The notes: generated from the letters alone by a model not told the origin. A stretch of 64,000 nt of DNA from Liquidambar formosana (GCA_039720395.1 CM077823.1:7554909-7618908); one strand, 5' to 3'. Positions 36,230 through 49,482 are shown, numbered from the stretch's first letter. Program-made: numbers and translations.

Positions 36230-37844
36230 ACACTCCTTCCCCCCAACTCACCTACGACCCCATTTTTCCCGTTTTTGATACAAACCCTCCCCCCTATTCT
36301 CTCTCTCTCTTTTCTGTCTGTAGGCTTTTCAAAGTCTTCATGCGCCTGTACCCCATAGTCGTCATTAGCAGAGCTCATACACTGTCGCAACCCCATTCGC
36401 TGTTATCGATAGAGCTACAAACCCCATGGTAGCCCATGCGTCATCATTGGCAGAACCCTATTCGATGTCACAACCCCATACGCCGATGCCGTTACCATCG
36501 TAGTCTCCCGCCATAAGAGGCGTACTCATTGAGACTAGGTCACAAATCTGAGTCCTCGCCACCAACAATCACTCGCGCCTCACTACTCAGTAATTAAAGC
36601 CACTGATAATTGATTTTTTTTTTTCTTTTAAGCTGTTGCAACAACAATAGCCATTATCCATTGGTTATGAACAGATGCACAGTTCAGAAATGATGTGAAG
36701 ATCTCATCTATGTCTGTCAATCAAATTCAAGGGAGAAAATCTCTTCAAGGGTATGGAAATTTTCGTTGGAATAAGTTTAACAAATTCGTTTGCCTACTTG
36801 TAATCATCTCTCATATGATTTCAGAATCTGAATCTGGTTTATAGAGAGGGAGTGAAGGGGTAGAGAACATATTTTTGGAGGGGTTTCGCAAATTCAGGTT
36901 CTACCATTTTTGACATGCAAGGAAGGATCTTTTTTACCATAGAGGGTAAAATGGTCTGTCCACTGTATTATGCTTTTAGGAGGTGTGGAAGGAGAGTTTT
37001 TTGTTTGGCAATATCGCCAGACCCTTCCACCTCTAATAGCCAGTCCAAATTTACTGTTGACCAGAAAAAATAAAATAAATATCAATGAAATTATACGACA
37101 CGTACATATTAGACAATAGGGATGTGCGCGGGTCGGTTTGGAGCAATTTAGGGGGAAAATATCAACCAACTCAATAATAGCGGGTCACAAAATTTCCAAC
37201 CCGCCGCCAAACCGTATGTGCTAAAAACCGGTGGGTTGGTTGATTTTTTAGGCGGTTTATCACTAGTAGTTTGGACAGGTTTGGCGGTTTCTATCATGTC
37301 ATTTTTAATTGGGCATTTTCTAATATATATTTGGCCTAAATCGATGAGTTGTAAATTAATCTAGAAAATTTAACCATTTTAATTGGTTATGTAAAGCTTG
37401 ATACACACATTCACAATATATATCTTAATGCCAAAGAAGTAAATTATGACTTTGTGAAAATAAACACTAGATCGATGTAAATAAAATTGGAGATAATTAA
37501 TGTTAAATTAGCTTCCAATCTTGCTGGAAGACCAAAAATATAGCAACCTAACAAAGTAGCAATAAGAAATAATAAAATACACTAATAGGCAACCCAATTC
37601 CATGTTTCAGAATGGGGACTTGGGTATATGAATATTGTTATATTTTAATGAGTTGATGTGCATCGTTTGGGGACTTACAAATCTAAGGCCTAAGGTTATT
37701 AATTTAGTCATCAATAATTGTTATAATAAGATTTTCATATTTGATTTTATAATTTTATACATATGTTGTTAAAGGTGGGTCGGTTTGGTTTATCGGCGGT
37801 TTGACAACATTTAACCCGCTAACCGAATCAAACCACCAATTATA
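36230..37844. other. Spacer with a possible hAT-like fragment
   Basis: Near 37117 the text GGGATGTGCGCGGGTCGG, with GGTTTGG and GGCGGTTT repeats to ~37860, resembles ends of plant hAT MITEs. No matching inverted terminus was found. The rest is unassigned. Confidence 0.35.
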
Positions 37845-40800
37845 TTGCTCAATCCACCCAAACCACACTACCTAAACTCTCAAACCTGCAAGTACCAGAT
37901 GCTGTGGTGTAGGAAACCTAGGACATTGTTTAAAGATGCATTAATAATGTTACAAATTGACAGTGATATTCTAGAGATGGTGTCCCACTTAGGACTGATG
38001 GACTATACACTGCATGTTTATGTTGGGCATATAATTGATAAGGCAATAGTGATACCCCCTCCTTTACCATTTCCTACTGAGGACAATGTGCAAGATGAAT
38101 TAGGTACAAACAAGGGTAAGGGTGTAGTAGAAGATGAAGATAATTATGTCGATGTAGATAATGGATTAGCTGAAGAGAATTATGGCATTAAGGGTGATGG
38201 TGTAGCAGACACCATTGATGAGAGCTATGAAAGGGATAGAGAAAATGATAATGACAATGAGGGAAGTATGTTTGAGGTTGGCATAAACTTTGATGAAGTC
38301 AATGGGAGTAAGCAGGCACTACATTCTTACTGTAGTGATGAAGTTGGTCAAGGTGAAGTTGATCGTAACCCAGAAGATCGAGGTTTGCATAACCCTCCTC
38401 TGTCTTTAGATTCTAAGAATGGTGATGATACTACTACTACATAATACCAGAGTATAAGAAGCCTAGTAACATCAAAGATATTAAATTTGAGCTAGGTACA
38501 AAATTCAAGGATGGAAAAGGGTTTAAGGATGCAATTAAGGGATATGCAATAGAAGCGGGGCTTGATATTAAGTTCACAAAGAATAGCACTGAAAGAGTGG
38601 TAGCAAAATGTGTTAATGGCTGTGAGTGTAGGGTTTTTGCATCATTTATGCAGCTTAAGAAGAGTTTCTAGATTAAAAGATTTGTACCCATATATTCAAG
38701 CACTTGGGCATTCAGGAGTAAACAGATGAATTCAACTTGGTTGGCTAGACACTTCATTGATAAGGTGAGGGAAAATCCTAATTGGAAGTTGGCTGATATC
38801 ATGTAAGTTGTACAGAATGATTTAACTCTTTATATTTCAAAAAGCCAAGCATATAGGGCACGCAAGAAAACTATAGAGTTGCTTGATATTCCCATCAGAA
38901 GCAATTTACAAAGCTCACAGATTATTTTGGGGAGCTATTGAAGGCAAACCTAGGAAGCACTCTGAAAGCGCTCACTAACACTTTACCCTTGCTAGGGGCA
39001 CTACCTGTTTCTAGAAGAATGTATATATGTCTAAAGGCTTGCAAAAGAGGATTTGTGGAAGCTTGTAGGCCTATCATTAGGGTAGATGCATGTCATTTGA
39101 AAGGTCCTTATGGGATGCTACTCATGGCTATAGTGGGGAGGGATCCAAATGAGCAAATGTTCTTTATTGCTATTTGCTATAGGTGAGGCAGAGACCAGAG
39201 AATTGTTCTTCGAGATGTTGTTTTTTGATATTGGATCACCATGTTCAAGAAAGTGGACTTTCATATCTGACCAATAGAAGGTATAAATTTTTCATTTCCA
39301 TTAACATTATTGCTTTAAATGTACATAATACCTATTGGTTATAATATTATTGCCATTATAGTGTCCACTAACATTATAGCATATTGTTGTCACATTTATA
39401 ATATATTAAATTGCTTTCAATGTCCATTAAAGTAGTGCTGTTACATTTTTGTTACATTTTCCACTTTTATTATATTATATAGGGTTAATATTGAAAGCAT
39501 ACTGTTGTCAATGTCCATTAAGCATACTCTCAAATTAAACTAAACAGGCTCTACCACAACAAGAGGAAGATCCCATTGATAAGCACAGGGAAAGGAAGAT
39601 CCCATTGATAAGCACAGGGAAAGGAAGCTCCTTGATAGATTTACTACCTATTGTCAACATTTTTATGACATTGTTGTTATTTTGTTTTTATATATGTAAC
39701 ATATAGAATTTGTTCCTGCACTTGCCGCAATTGTACCAACTACTGAGCACAGGTTCTATGTTAGGCATCTATATGGTAATTTGGCCAAAAGATATAAGGG
39801 AAAGCAGCTTAAGGATGCCATGTGGGATGCAACTAGAGCTAGTACTCAATCTGAATGGAATAGTGAAATGAATAAGATAAAGGAAATAACAAAAGGTGCA
39901 TATGAATCTTGGTGGAGGTTTCTCTTCAATCATGGACTTGATATAGGTTTAGCAATTGGTGTAAGAGTAATTGCCTACTCAAAAACATGTGTGAGACTTT
40001 TAATGGTTATATTCTAGAGGTTAGGGATAAGCCGTACCTACAACAAAATTGGGTATTAGCGGCATTCTTCTAGCGGCATTTACTAAAAAGTGCTGCTAAA
40101 CATTTAGGTGTAGCGGCAATTGATAGTAACTGCTACTAAACATATACTAATTGCTGTTATAGGAATGAGATGGATCCTATGTTTTTTAATATAATAATAT
40201 AATAATAATATATATTGAAGTCTATCTATAGAATTTTCATTTTTTTATTATTATTTCTTAGTTTCATTATATCTCATTACCCACATTTTGGAACTGAAAG
40301 AGAAAAACTTTGGGATGTTGACTTCCATTTGTTTCTCTAGTATTTTCTAGGCAACCAAACGGAAGCAGAGCACGATCGTAGCATAGATTAATAGCACCGA
40401 ACCTTTCTAGAGAAACGAACAGCAGCGAAACTAGCGACGGGACACGAAGTGGACACGAGCTACGTATAGATCCGAGAGAGAAAAACTAGGTATAGCAAAT
40501 AGAGCACAACTCAATCGACGGAACAGCATAGAGGTTACAAAAAGAGCAATGCCATTCAAAGAGGAAGAGCAACGCCTTGAGAGAGAGAAGAGCAATGCTA
40601 TTCAGAGAGAACTCGAGGTTACGAAGGTGAAGGTGAAGGTGAAGGTGAAGGTTCCCTCTAGGGCTATGGATCAAATTAATGGCGACAACTCGATTTTCTG
40701 CCCTAGGATGGTTCGATTCTTCTGAGAATTATCAAGGTATGATCAAATTCCATTTTTTCTTGAAAGCCCTAGATGTATATGTAATTTTTTGGGTATAGAT

Positions 40801-41564
40801 AATTTTGTGGTTACATTTCATATGGGTGTTGGTGCTCTGTTTGAGCCTAATGGTTCACATCTCGAATCTGTAATATTGGAAAACTTTCATTTACGGCTGG
40901 TTGAGCTGGAATTCAAGTCATCGCTATAAATTATTGTTGCAAGGCTTGTGTATAGTACTTTATCAGGCCCCTCTCTTCCTTTCTTCTCATTGTTATGCAG
41001 TTGAATTACTTGGATGTTATTAGATTGACAGGTACCATCAAATGTTCAAAACCTTGAAATAACCAAATCAGGTTTAATAGAACACCATCATCAATGAGGA
41101 CTTGTATGGTGTTCCCTGATGTGAGGTATTATTAGCATAACCTGGATAAAATAGGAAATCATAAACTAAAATATGTTAGAAGTCTTAAAACGATGAGAAG
41201 CTTCTAGGCTGACTCATCTTATGTCATTCTTCATGATTTTTATGATGTTTTAGATTTTCCTACTAGTCTAAACAGTTACTCTGCTGATAAAATATAATTA
41301 TGTTGTCAACTATATACCTATCTTGCCATATGGAGTTGGCAGAAATTCCTTTGCTACTCTAGTACACCAGGGGACTGTGTCATTGTCCATTTTGTTTGTT
41401 TTCCCAATTTTTTTGTCTCTTTTCTTTATATACTTGTACTCCCATTTTTTAAAGTATATTGAAGATTATTGTAGTGATTCAAAATTATTTTGTTATCTGG
41501 GTTCATTCTGGCTACACATTTGTTGGCCCTATTACTGTAATTAAAAGTTAAGTTTGGTTTGTAG

Positions 41565-43008
41565 GCAGTGAAAAAAGGAGATACTATTTTCATTGGTCAA
41601 TATCTGTTTACAAGAAGTGAAACTACTTCTGTATGGCTTGAGGTAAGGCTACATTTGAGAATTGAGTTCAATTTTGTATTTGATCGATTGATCCAATTGC
41701 AATTTTTTCTCACCAGATGAAATATTGGACATGGTTAAATTAGTCAGGCATGTGGAGCTGCTTTCTGATGCAGACACATTTGTCTTCATTCTCTTCCTCC
41801 TCCCCGTCTTTCTTCTTATTCTTGTTATTATTACTACTATTATTATCAAAAAGGAACAACACTTGACTGGCTGCTTGCCTACCCATTTCGGATAAGCCTG
41901 TCAGCCTTGTTTTATACAAAGAAGCTAGGGAACAAGAGTCCATAAAATTATATACTGCCATTCTTTAATCCTGATTATCCATTCGAACTTTGATGTTACA
42001 ACTGCTTTTATGGTATAGGTAACTGAGGTAAAAGGGGAAGATGTAGTTTGTTTGATAAAGAATTCTGCTACCTTGTTTGGACAATTATACACTTTGCATG
42101 TCTCTCAAATTCGTATTGATCTACCTACCCTCACTGATAAAGATAAGGAGGTAAGTTCCATTTGTGTTAGATACTTTTTGTTCACAGAATCATCAGCGAT
42201 GCTGTTGTGTTGACCCATTTATCTTCATCCCTTAGTAATGGAAAATAAGGATGGGTATTATAATTGATGGTGATGTTCCACAGAGCGAATCGGCTCTTTG
42301 GAATAGTATTTTATGGATATATCTACTGGTTGAGATGGCCTATGTTCCTTTTCCTAATAACATCTCTGGTATTTATTGCATATCTTTCAAAAAATCTGTC
42401 ATGATTAATTGAGGACTTTTTTTTAGAAGTCATTCATAGTTGATGAATAAATTTTTATTTGTAATAGGTGAGGTATATTTTGACTTAGCAAGTCTATTCG
42501 GACGTCGGAGCTAACTACATGGATAATTTTAAATGACATTTTCCCCTTTGTGATATTCGTTGGTTAGGTTTGTTATAAAATGGTTTCATTTAAGTTCAAC
42601 GAATTTTCTTTCCTAGGTTATTAGCACATGGGGTGTTCGAAACAATATAGACTTCCTCTCATTGTCATATATGTACTCGGCATGCAGAAGATGTTCGCCA
42701 TGTAAGGACTGTTCCTATTGGATATTCTTGTCTTGTTCATTCTTCTTATGTCAAGTCAACTGTTTTAATTACTCCCTTTTTACCATATTTATCATTCTTA
42801 TTTCTTTTAAATTAGCTTCCTACTTCAAAATATCAGTTAGCAGCTTAGCTTGTATTTTGCGGTAAACTGCTTCGAGTCACACACTTTTTTATTTTCCTTA
42901 TTTGATATAATACTGCCTTCTCTTTCTATTATGTAGGCCCGTGATTATCTCTCAAAATTAGGTGACCTTCAGAAGACTCAAATTTTTGCAAAGATTGAAA
43001 ATGTAGAG
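41565..43008 (+). pseudogene. Captured cytosolic pyruvate kinase fragment, four exons
   Basis: Exons 41565-41642 ([20 protein letters not shown]), 42019-42150 ([18 protein letters not shown] to [12 protein letters not shown]), 42617-42701 (VISTWGVRNNIDFLSLSY) and 42937-43008 (ARDYLSKLGDLQKTQIFAKI) are consecutive exons of plant cytosolic pyruvate kinase, with introns and GT-AG borders kept. They cover part of the B domain and the adjoining catalytic barrel, up to the KIENVE strand. A 4-bp insertion in exon 3, just after SY, shifts the frame. Upstream and downstream exons are missing. Lying inside a CACTA element with introns retained, it was captured as DNA, not through RNA. Confidence 0.9.
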
Positions 43009-44544
43009 GTGAGAAACTGAGATAATTATCTTTTTAAATTCAAATTTAATTCATCTTCTTGAAGTTGAATGTAATTTTTTTGCCAAACAAAAAACAAAAA
43101 ACAAAAAACTTTTGATGTTTTTTATGTTTGAAAAAACGTCACACTTGGTTATTTCAAAAAGTTGGAGGATTTGTTTCATCTGTTACAAACTTACAATCAA
43201 GAAAAGATAATGCACATCCCTAGCTTGGAAGAATTTATTTCCATAGTGAATTTTTATGTGCACTTAAACGTGTTAATGCTCTATTTATGCCTAATTTTGG
43301 ATAACTTTTTTAAGGGTTCATTGATGTATGTTGTGGCTTGGTCTTGGGGTTAATGGCCTTTATGATTGTTGTTTTGTGGTGCTGCTATGCTTTGAGAAGA
43401 GCCTTTTTTTTTTTTCTTTTTTTTTGGGTGGTTTCTGGAGCTATCAGATTACCTTAAGGAAGATGTTTTGTCTAAGCTATAGTTTTTTTTTTTTTTTTTT
43501 TGCTCTATATGTTTGTGTTCCTGCATTTGGAATCTCTCTCTCTCTCTCTTTCTTAATTTTTTTTGTCTGGCATTTAGTTTGGTTTATGTTGTATGAGTTG
43601 GGATTTTAAGTTATTTTGTAGGGGTTTTATTCATGTTGATTGATTGTACCTATTCTCTATTTTCTCTTTAATATAATATATTTTGATTATAAATATATAC
43701 ATGTGGTGCTATTTTGTTCCTGATTCCCCCTTTTTAAATTTTTGGAGGTTTCATTTTTTAGTTTATTTGCTTTACTGGTTTATCATCCTCTTGAGCCTTG
43801 TGGGTGTGGGATTTATTGTTTATTATATGGGGATTCTCATTTTGCTATTGAGGTTGCTCTGGTTTTTGCTGTGAGGGAGTGTGACACTTCTTTAGTTTGG
43901 CTTGGATAGTGGGAACATATCCAAAATTATTAGTGGAGTAATTCAAGAGTGGTAGGCACTAACAAAAATGACGACAAAAAACTTTGAAATAGCTCATATT
44001 TATTTTATTACAATTTAATGGCTCCATTTAAATGGAGGCTGCCAATGGTGGAGTAATAGGAACCAATCTAAGGTGAGTATTACTTCTTTCTTTGTATCTA
44101 ATGATGGTATTACCAATAGGAACAGAATAATTAGGGGGCAAGCTTTCAAAGCTTGGGAAGTAGGTGATAATTTGGGTTTGAATTTTAAAGGAAATAGGGA
44201 GGAGTGGTTCAGCTGTACATGCGATTTTGGGGAAGAAGATTGCGGCTAGTTTTATGAGTAAGAGCCAGGAGGTATTAGTGGTGGGGTGTTGTTTTCTAAT
44301 TTTGAGGTTTTTGCTTGGCGTGTGATGGGTTTGGGTTGGTTGGAAAATAGAAAAGGGCTGTTTAGAATTTTTCTGATTAAATTTATCAAATTTTAGAGGC
44401 ACGCAATGAAGAGAGGAAAAACTCATCATATGAGCGGTGACCAGGTAAATTTTCACATCAATATATTGGAATGTATTTCTTTCATTTAGTTTTCTTTTTT
44501 ACGTTATCATTTGATTGTAATAAAAGAAATATTTTTGTTTGTAG

Positions 44545-44930
44545 GTTGGATGCAATGTTAAATTGAAGAGTTTTAAGATTCAAAAAGTTATGGTCGCACT
44601 GGGAACTATTGTGAGTGATAGACCTCACACAAAAGTTGGTGGGGTGGAACTAGGACTTGAATTTTTTGAAGTGTCTTTTGAAGTACCATTGATGCGTAGT
44701 GAACTTCTAGTGAGATCTCATAGATGTTTCAAAAAAATAGGAGATGCTATTGGAGCAAGTATTGCTTGGCCTTCTATTCTTGTACGTATGTATTAGAATA
44801 CTCCTTATCTTTGCATCTACACTGATTTTTATCTTATTTTTCCAATAACAAATACTTGATCTAAATGAGTGCGAATTAAGTTGTTTCTTTTTCCTGTTTG
44901 CAGTTGAAAACAAAGAAGGATGATGCTTAA
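44545..44930 (+). CDS. 3' exons of a CACTA (En/Spm-like) transposon protein
   Basis: Exon 44545-44781 reads VGCNVKLKSFKIQKVMVALG, then KVGGVELGLEFFEVSFEV and ends DAIGASIAWPSIL. Exon 44904-44930 adds LKTKKDDA and a stop. The (D)A(I/V)GASIAWP ending is characteristic of C-terminal regions of plant En/Spm-type transposon proteins. It lies ~800 bp from the right terminus of the CACTA element in the expected sense. The upstream exons of this protein are not recognisable, so it may be an incomplete or chimeric gene. Confidence 0.5.
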
Positions 44931-47458
44931 TGAATTATGCTGATGCATATGTTCGACATTTAACTTTGATTGTGGGCTTAATTTTTTTTCTTTTTTTTCG
45001 TTGAACACTATTTACTTATTGTTGATGGACCCGTTTCATGTGTATTGACTTTTGGATACAATTATGGTTTTAGTTGTTTAAACAAGGTGGTTGTTAGTTT
45101 GTTAATTAATTTAATTTAATTTTTGTTTTTAATTGTTATTTGTAGGCTATAGTTAATTAGTTGTGTGATCAATATAAGGAACATGATTTTGATTGATATG
45201 GCTATAGATGATATTCATAACTATGAATATATAGTACAATAATATATATGTACAGGTTGCACATATATAAAAGATGTGGATTTTATTTTTTATTTTTAAA
45301 TTTTTTCCTTTAAATAATTTTTTTTTTTAAAAACACCATTATAAAAATTAGAAATTGCTAGAGATTGTTACAACCGCCGCAAATGGTACCCCACTGTTGT
45401 TGTTTTAATCCTCATATTTTAATAAATTAATGAATTATTTATTTATTCAATAAACAACGGCAGTTAAAAATGCCACTAAAGGTGTTAGAAATGCTGCTAT
45501 AGGATTTTAGTGGCATTTATTCAAGTGCTGGTAAATCAATTTAAAATGCTACTAATGAACCTATAGTGGCACTTCTTAAAAATGCTACTAGATTTTTGAA
45601 AAATGCCGCTAGAACTTCTAGCGACATAGGTTTTTAGCAGCATTTGGCAAAGTGCTGCTAAATCTTCTAGTGGCATTTTTTCATACTTCTAGCGGCACTT
45701 AGGAGTGCTGCTAATACCCAAGTTTGTTGTAGTATATTATCACTATGGTTGAGATGGTGAGGCAAGCATTAATGACTAGAATGACATAAAAGAGGGAAAG
45801 GATAATAGGGTATAGAGGGTTTATTTGTCCAAAAATACAAACAAAAGTTGAGAAATTGAAGTCTGCTAGCAGAAATTGTACTTCTCATTGAGCTAGGGGA
45901 AGGCTGTTTGAGGTGAGGTGTTACCCAGACAGATTTGTTGTCAACTTGGATGCACGCATTTATAGTTACAGAAAGTTGGATTTAACAGGGATACCATGTA
46001 AAGATGCCATCTCATCTATTGTCTTTAGGAAAAAGAATGTGGAAGATTATGTTGATGCATGCTACTCAATGAAGACATACATGAGCTGTTATAACCATAT
46101 GATATACTCTGTTGCAAGTTAAGAGTTTTGGGATGAAACAAGAACCCTCTAGTACAGCCCCCTCCACAAAGGAGACCTCTAGGTAGACCCAAAAAAACTA
46201 AGGAGAAGGGAAGCAAATGAGCCTCATAACTTATTCAAGCTGCGAAGGAAGAATGCAAAAATAAGGTACAACAGGTGTTAGAAATATGAACATAATAAGA
46301 CAAGATGATATGCAAGGGGGAAGTGGCAAAGAAAGGGAAATTACCTGTAAGTTGGCACTTAGTATGTATACTTCATTAAATAGCATGTTTAATATATGAA
46401 ATGAGCTTCTCAATAGTTTTATAACATTGAACAGGTAAGGAATAAGGTAGCAGTAGGGAATAGGGTTCTATCCACCCAAGCAAGTGGTGTTGGCTCAAGT
46501 TCAAGGGTCACAAAGACTCTAAGTATTCATATGACTGAATGTTTATAGTATTCATATTGGATGAAATATGTTTATCCATCCCATAATAAACATTTACAGG
46601 TGAGGAAGAATGCAATAGGAGGGAATGGGAATACATAGACAGTTGTTGGGTCCAATACAAGGGTAATAAGGAATGTAAGTTGAATGGAAATTTATGTTTA
46701 TGCATGATTTAATAACATATTTAATGTTTCATCTAAGGTTAGGCATGCAAGAATTAATATGGCTATAGCAGGTGAGGAATAAGGCTCCATCTGGTAGTGG
46801 GGTTCCATCAACTCAAACAAGACATGTACCTGTCCAACAACCAATGGCAACTACCAACAAATAGCATGGAACTTTTCCTCGGGTAAACCATTTATAAACT
46901 TGTGTTTAATTTAAATTGAAATTTGTGAAACTAATTATAATTCAATATGCTCATATATTTTTGGTTGTATATTATGTAGGCTACCACAACATGGTTTGGA
47001 GGTACAATGTCAACTTAAGGACCGGTCCAAGCAACAAAAGCAATCATGTCACAACTAGGAAGCATGGAGAAGCTGAAAAAAAATAGCAGAACTGTGACTG
47101 GGGGAGCTAGGGGATCTCAATCTAATTCAAACATGAATCAATTTTAGAAGCACTGCCGACTTCTTATTGTGTTGCTGTGTGAATTAGTTTTTCTTCTTTT
47201 TTTTTTTTTTTTTGTGGCTGTAAAACCAATGTAGTTGGTGGTATTTTTTTGATACACTAGTTGTTTAACACTTATGCAATAGATTTGCATGGAGTATAGG
47301 GAGTTGGTTGGTTTTTTGGATATAGTAATTGTTAAACACTTGGAAGTTGGTTGTTTTTTTGGATACAGTACTTTGTGAGATGTTATTGACTCATTTTGTT
47401 ATAATATATGCAATATTATAATAGATGTTATTGACACATTTTGTTATAATATATGTTA

Positions 47459-47600
47459 TTGACTTGTTTTAAGCTTAGTTGACCGTTGTTGGAATCATAG
47501 GTGTATTGACTTGTTTTTAACTTAGGTAACTTTTGTTGGAATCATAGGTGTATTGACTTGTTTTTAGCTTAGGTGACTGTTGTTGGAATCACAGGTGTAT
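47459..47600. repeat. Minisatellite, ~56-bp period
   Basis: Three units of the form TATTGACTTGTTTTTAACTT, AGGT(A/G)AC, TGTTGGAATCATAGGTG, diverging by a few bases. Confidence 0.9.
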
Positions 47601-47712
47601 TAGCCTTGGCATTGGCAGCCTTGGCCTTGGTTAACTTGGCCTTGGCCTTGGCATTTGCCTAGCCTTGGCCTTGGCCACACCTTAACCACATATTCACCTT
47701 GGCCTTGGCCGT
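47600..47712. repeat. CCTTGG hexamer array
   Basis: Clusters of CCTTGG/CTTGGC units. An open frame through it on the other strand (GQGQG-rich) is a by-product of the repeat, not a gene. Confidence 0.8.
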
Positions 47713-47970
47713 ACCACCCATTGGCTTTGTTTTGCCTTCCTAAATTTGGTTGCTCATTATATACATCATGGTTATCAATACAACAATTAAATAACAATTA
47801 AGATTAGGTATGAAGCCACTCATTTCATCTCAAAACACCTTTATTACAAAATACAAAACACCTTTAATACAAAAAACCAGTGATGCAAACCCCATCACCA
47901 CATAATCAGCAAAGGCTTAACAACCCTATGGTTATACAAACAAGACAACCAACCCTACACTCATCAAACA

Positions 47971-48410
47971 TCAAGGTAAGCTTAACATCCTTCTATTTAC
48001 ACGCTCAAGCTTGCAATTTGCATACAATATCACCATAACAAATGTTATAAACCAAGAAACAAACAGGCATGCCCAATATCTCTTCTCCCTTGCATGGTAC
48101 TTGTCGATTTTGTTAAGCAAATGTGGGATGATTTGATTTGCTCGAAGACATATTAGGGGATCATACCACAGAAAGTAGCCATAAGCACCCACCGTAACCT
48201 GCAAAAATTATGATTAGTTTGAATTGAAGTTAAAAACAAAGCCAAAAAAAATAAAAAATAAAAAATAAAACAAGATGGAGACTTTTTCACTGTGGACTGA
48301 AATGAACTTCTATATAAACATGCCATCTCACATTGAACTTTGCACATCCATAAAATCGACGACCGGGGTTACTATCGATCCATAAGGTCGTAATCTTTGC
48401 TCTTTTTCCA
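47971..48410 (-). pseudogene. GRF-type zinc-finger membrane protein gene, degenerate
   Basis: Exon 1 (to 48332) encodes CHYGKRAKITTLWIDSNPGR, RFYGCAKFN. Exon 2 (48198-47971, acceptor TTGCAG) encodes GAYGYFLWYDP, a helical stretch and a transmembrane segment (YWACLFVSWFITFVMVILYA). This is the layout of small plant GRF zinc-finger proteins with a C-terminal membrane anchor. Two of the expected zinc ligands are Tyr instead of Cys (CHYG for CxCG, and Y before GYF). An in-frame TGA lies four codons before CHYG, with no usable ATG. Opposite in direction to the MULE that ends nearby; such genes often spread with transposons. Confidence 0.7.
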
Positions 48411-48419
48411 TAATGACAT

Positions 48420-49482
48420 ATTGTTGTTCACAGGCTTCCATCTGTGTTAGGCATTAATATGCATTGAAATGAGCTTCCATATAAAAAATAAAGTTTTGGT
48501 CGAGAGGGAGAGAGAGAGAGAAAGTTTCTTACTAGAAAATCCAACTTGATCACAACTGTGACTTAGGGTTTTGTTGTTCGAGCAGGTATCTCTCTCCTCT
48601 CTTTCTTCCCTTTGTTTGAATGGAAGCCTCCAAGCCCTAAATGGATGATCAGGGTTGATGAAATCCCCCTTCGAAACCCTACACCAAGTCACAAATCTCT
48701 CCTAATCCATGAGATCAACATCAATTTTAGGGTTAATTGAAACCTCTAAATCGTTTGTTGGTGATTTAGAAGCCAAACAGATCATGTGCATTGCACGTGT
48801 TCTTTTTTGGAGGGAAATCTCCCACTCCTCACACTAGGCAACCCACATAAGCACCACGTATGCACTCAAGTGCGTTTCACATGTGCTTTCCGTTAATGAG
48901 CTGACGAACATCACAAATGGACCACATTGAAATTTGTTAGAAAGTTAGTGGATTAATTTGTTCAATTAAATTATTTTCAGACTCAATAGAAACATATGTT
49001 AAAGTTAGTGGAACTAAAGTGTTTTTAACCCCCCCCCCCCTTTTTTGGTCTAATACATTGCCTCTTCTATCCCTCCACACCTGAGTTCGGTGGTGGTCTT
49101 CAAGGCATTTGTATGAATAGGTAGAATGAGCTCTTGACATTGATGATGGCTTTTGGGTCTCAGGTGAGATGCGATCATGAGTGAGAGGAGAGATTAGAAA
49201 AGAGTTGGAAGGGATTGGGGTTTTTTTGGGTTCAAGTGCATGCAAAACGTCATGTTTGGAATGGACGGATTATGCCCTCCCCACTACAAGTCACGTAGTG
49301 TTGCTTTTATGCACAAAAAAAACCTTGTTTGGCCGCGTTTTACATGCGAGCCACCCAACGAATCCAAACGCCATGCGTCGCCATAATCTCCATTTTTTTT
49401 TATTTGTAAAAGGCAAAAGAATACTTCACACTATGCTCACCGCACGACTCCATGCCATAATCCCCTTAAAACCCCAACAATT
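48420..49482. other. Spacer left of the Copia element
   Basis: Contains (CT)n at 48504-48525 and a run of 12 C near 49029-49040. ACTTTAGTTCC next to the C run (reverse) resembles MULE ends, but no left partner was found. No gene recognised. Confidence 0.4.

Larger units (their letters stand above)
40034..45734 (+). mobile_element. CACTA-type element carrying pyruvate kinase exons
   Basis: Ends CCTACAACAAAATTGGGTAT and, inverted, TACAACAAACTTGGGTATTA continue as a ~27-bp inverted repeat. They match the CACTACAA family except for decay of the first bases. GTA flanks both sides (40034-40036, 45732-45734), fitting a 3-bp duplication. Subterminal regions (40050-40140, 45355-45720) are dense in AGCGGCA(T/C)T and its complement, as in plant CACTA elements. 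The insertion splits the MULE transposase between a DKP-type codon block and TMVEM. Inside are pyruvate kinase exons (41565-43008) and a transposon-type 3' exon pair (44545-44930). Confidence 0.85.
37845..47150 (+). mobile_element. Decayed MuDR-type MULE, split by a CACTA element
   Basis: 37845-38444 encodes an acidic N-terminal region. 38450-38820 has the MuDR-type DNA-binding segment (FKDAIKGYAIEAGLDIKF, CVNGCECRVFA). 38938-39186 contains the transposase core (CRPIIRVDACHLKGPYG, LLMAIVGRDPNEQMFFIA). 39700-40036 continues with PTTEHRFYVRHLYGNLAKRY, KGKQLKDAMW and an NMCETFNGYILEV block. The frame then breaks at the CACTA insertion and resumes at 45732 (TMVEMVRQALMTRM), followed by a SWIM-like segment (DLTGIPCKDAISSI, YVDACYSMKTY). 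Frameshifts and stops are many, so it is inactive. Terminal inverted repeats were not found. Confidence 0.85.

Noticed and set aside
37117..37865. Possible complete hAT MITE with GGGATGTGCGCGGG end
   Set aside because: No matching inverted terminus or 8-bp duplication was found, so kept only as a remark on a fragment.
44028..44456. 142-residue minus-strand frame inside the CACTA element
   Set aside because: No recognisable domain and opposite to the element's genes. It could be a second captured fragment, but nothing in the sequence identifies one.
47600..47797. GQGQG-rich frame on the minus strand
   Set aside because: By-product of the CCTTGG hexamer array.
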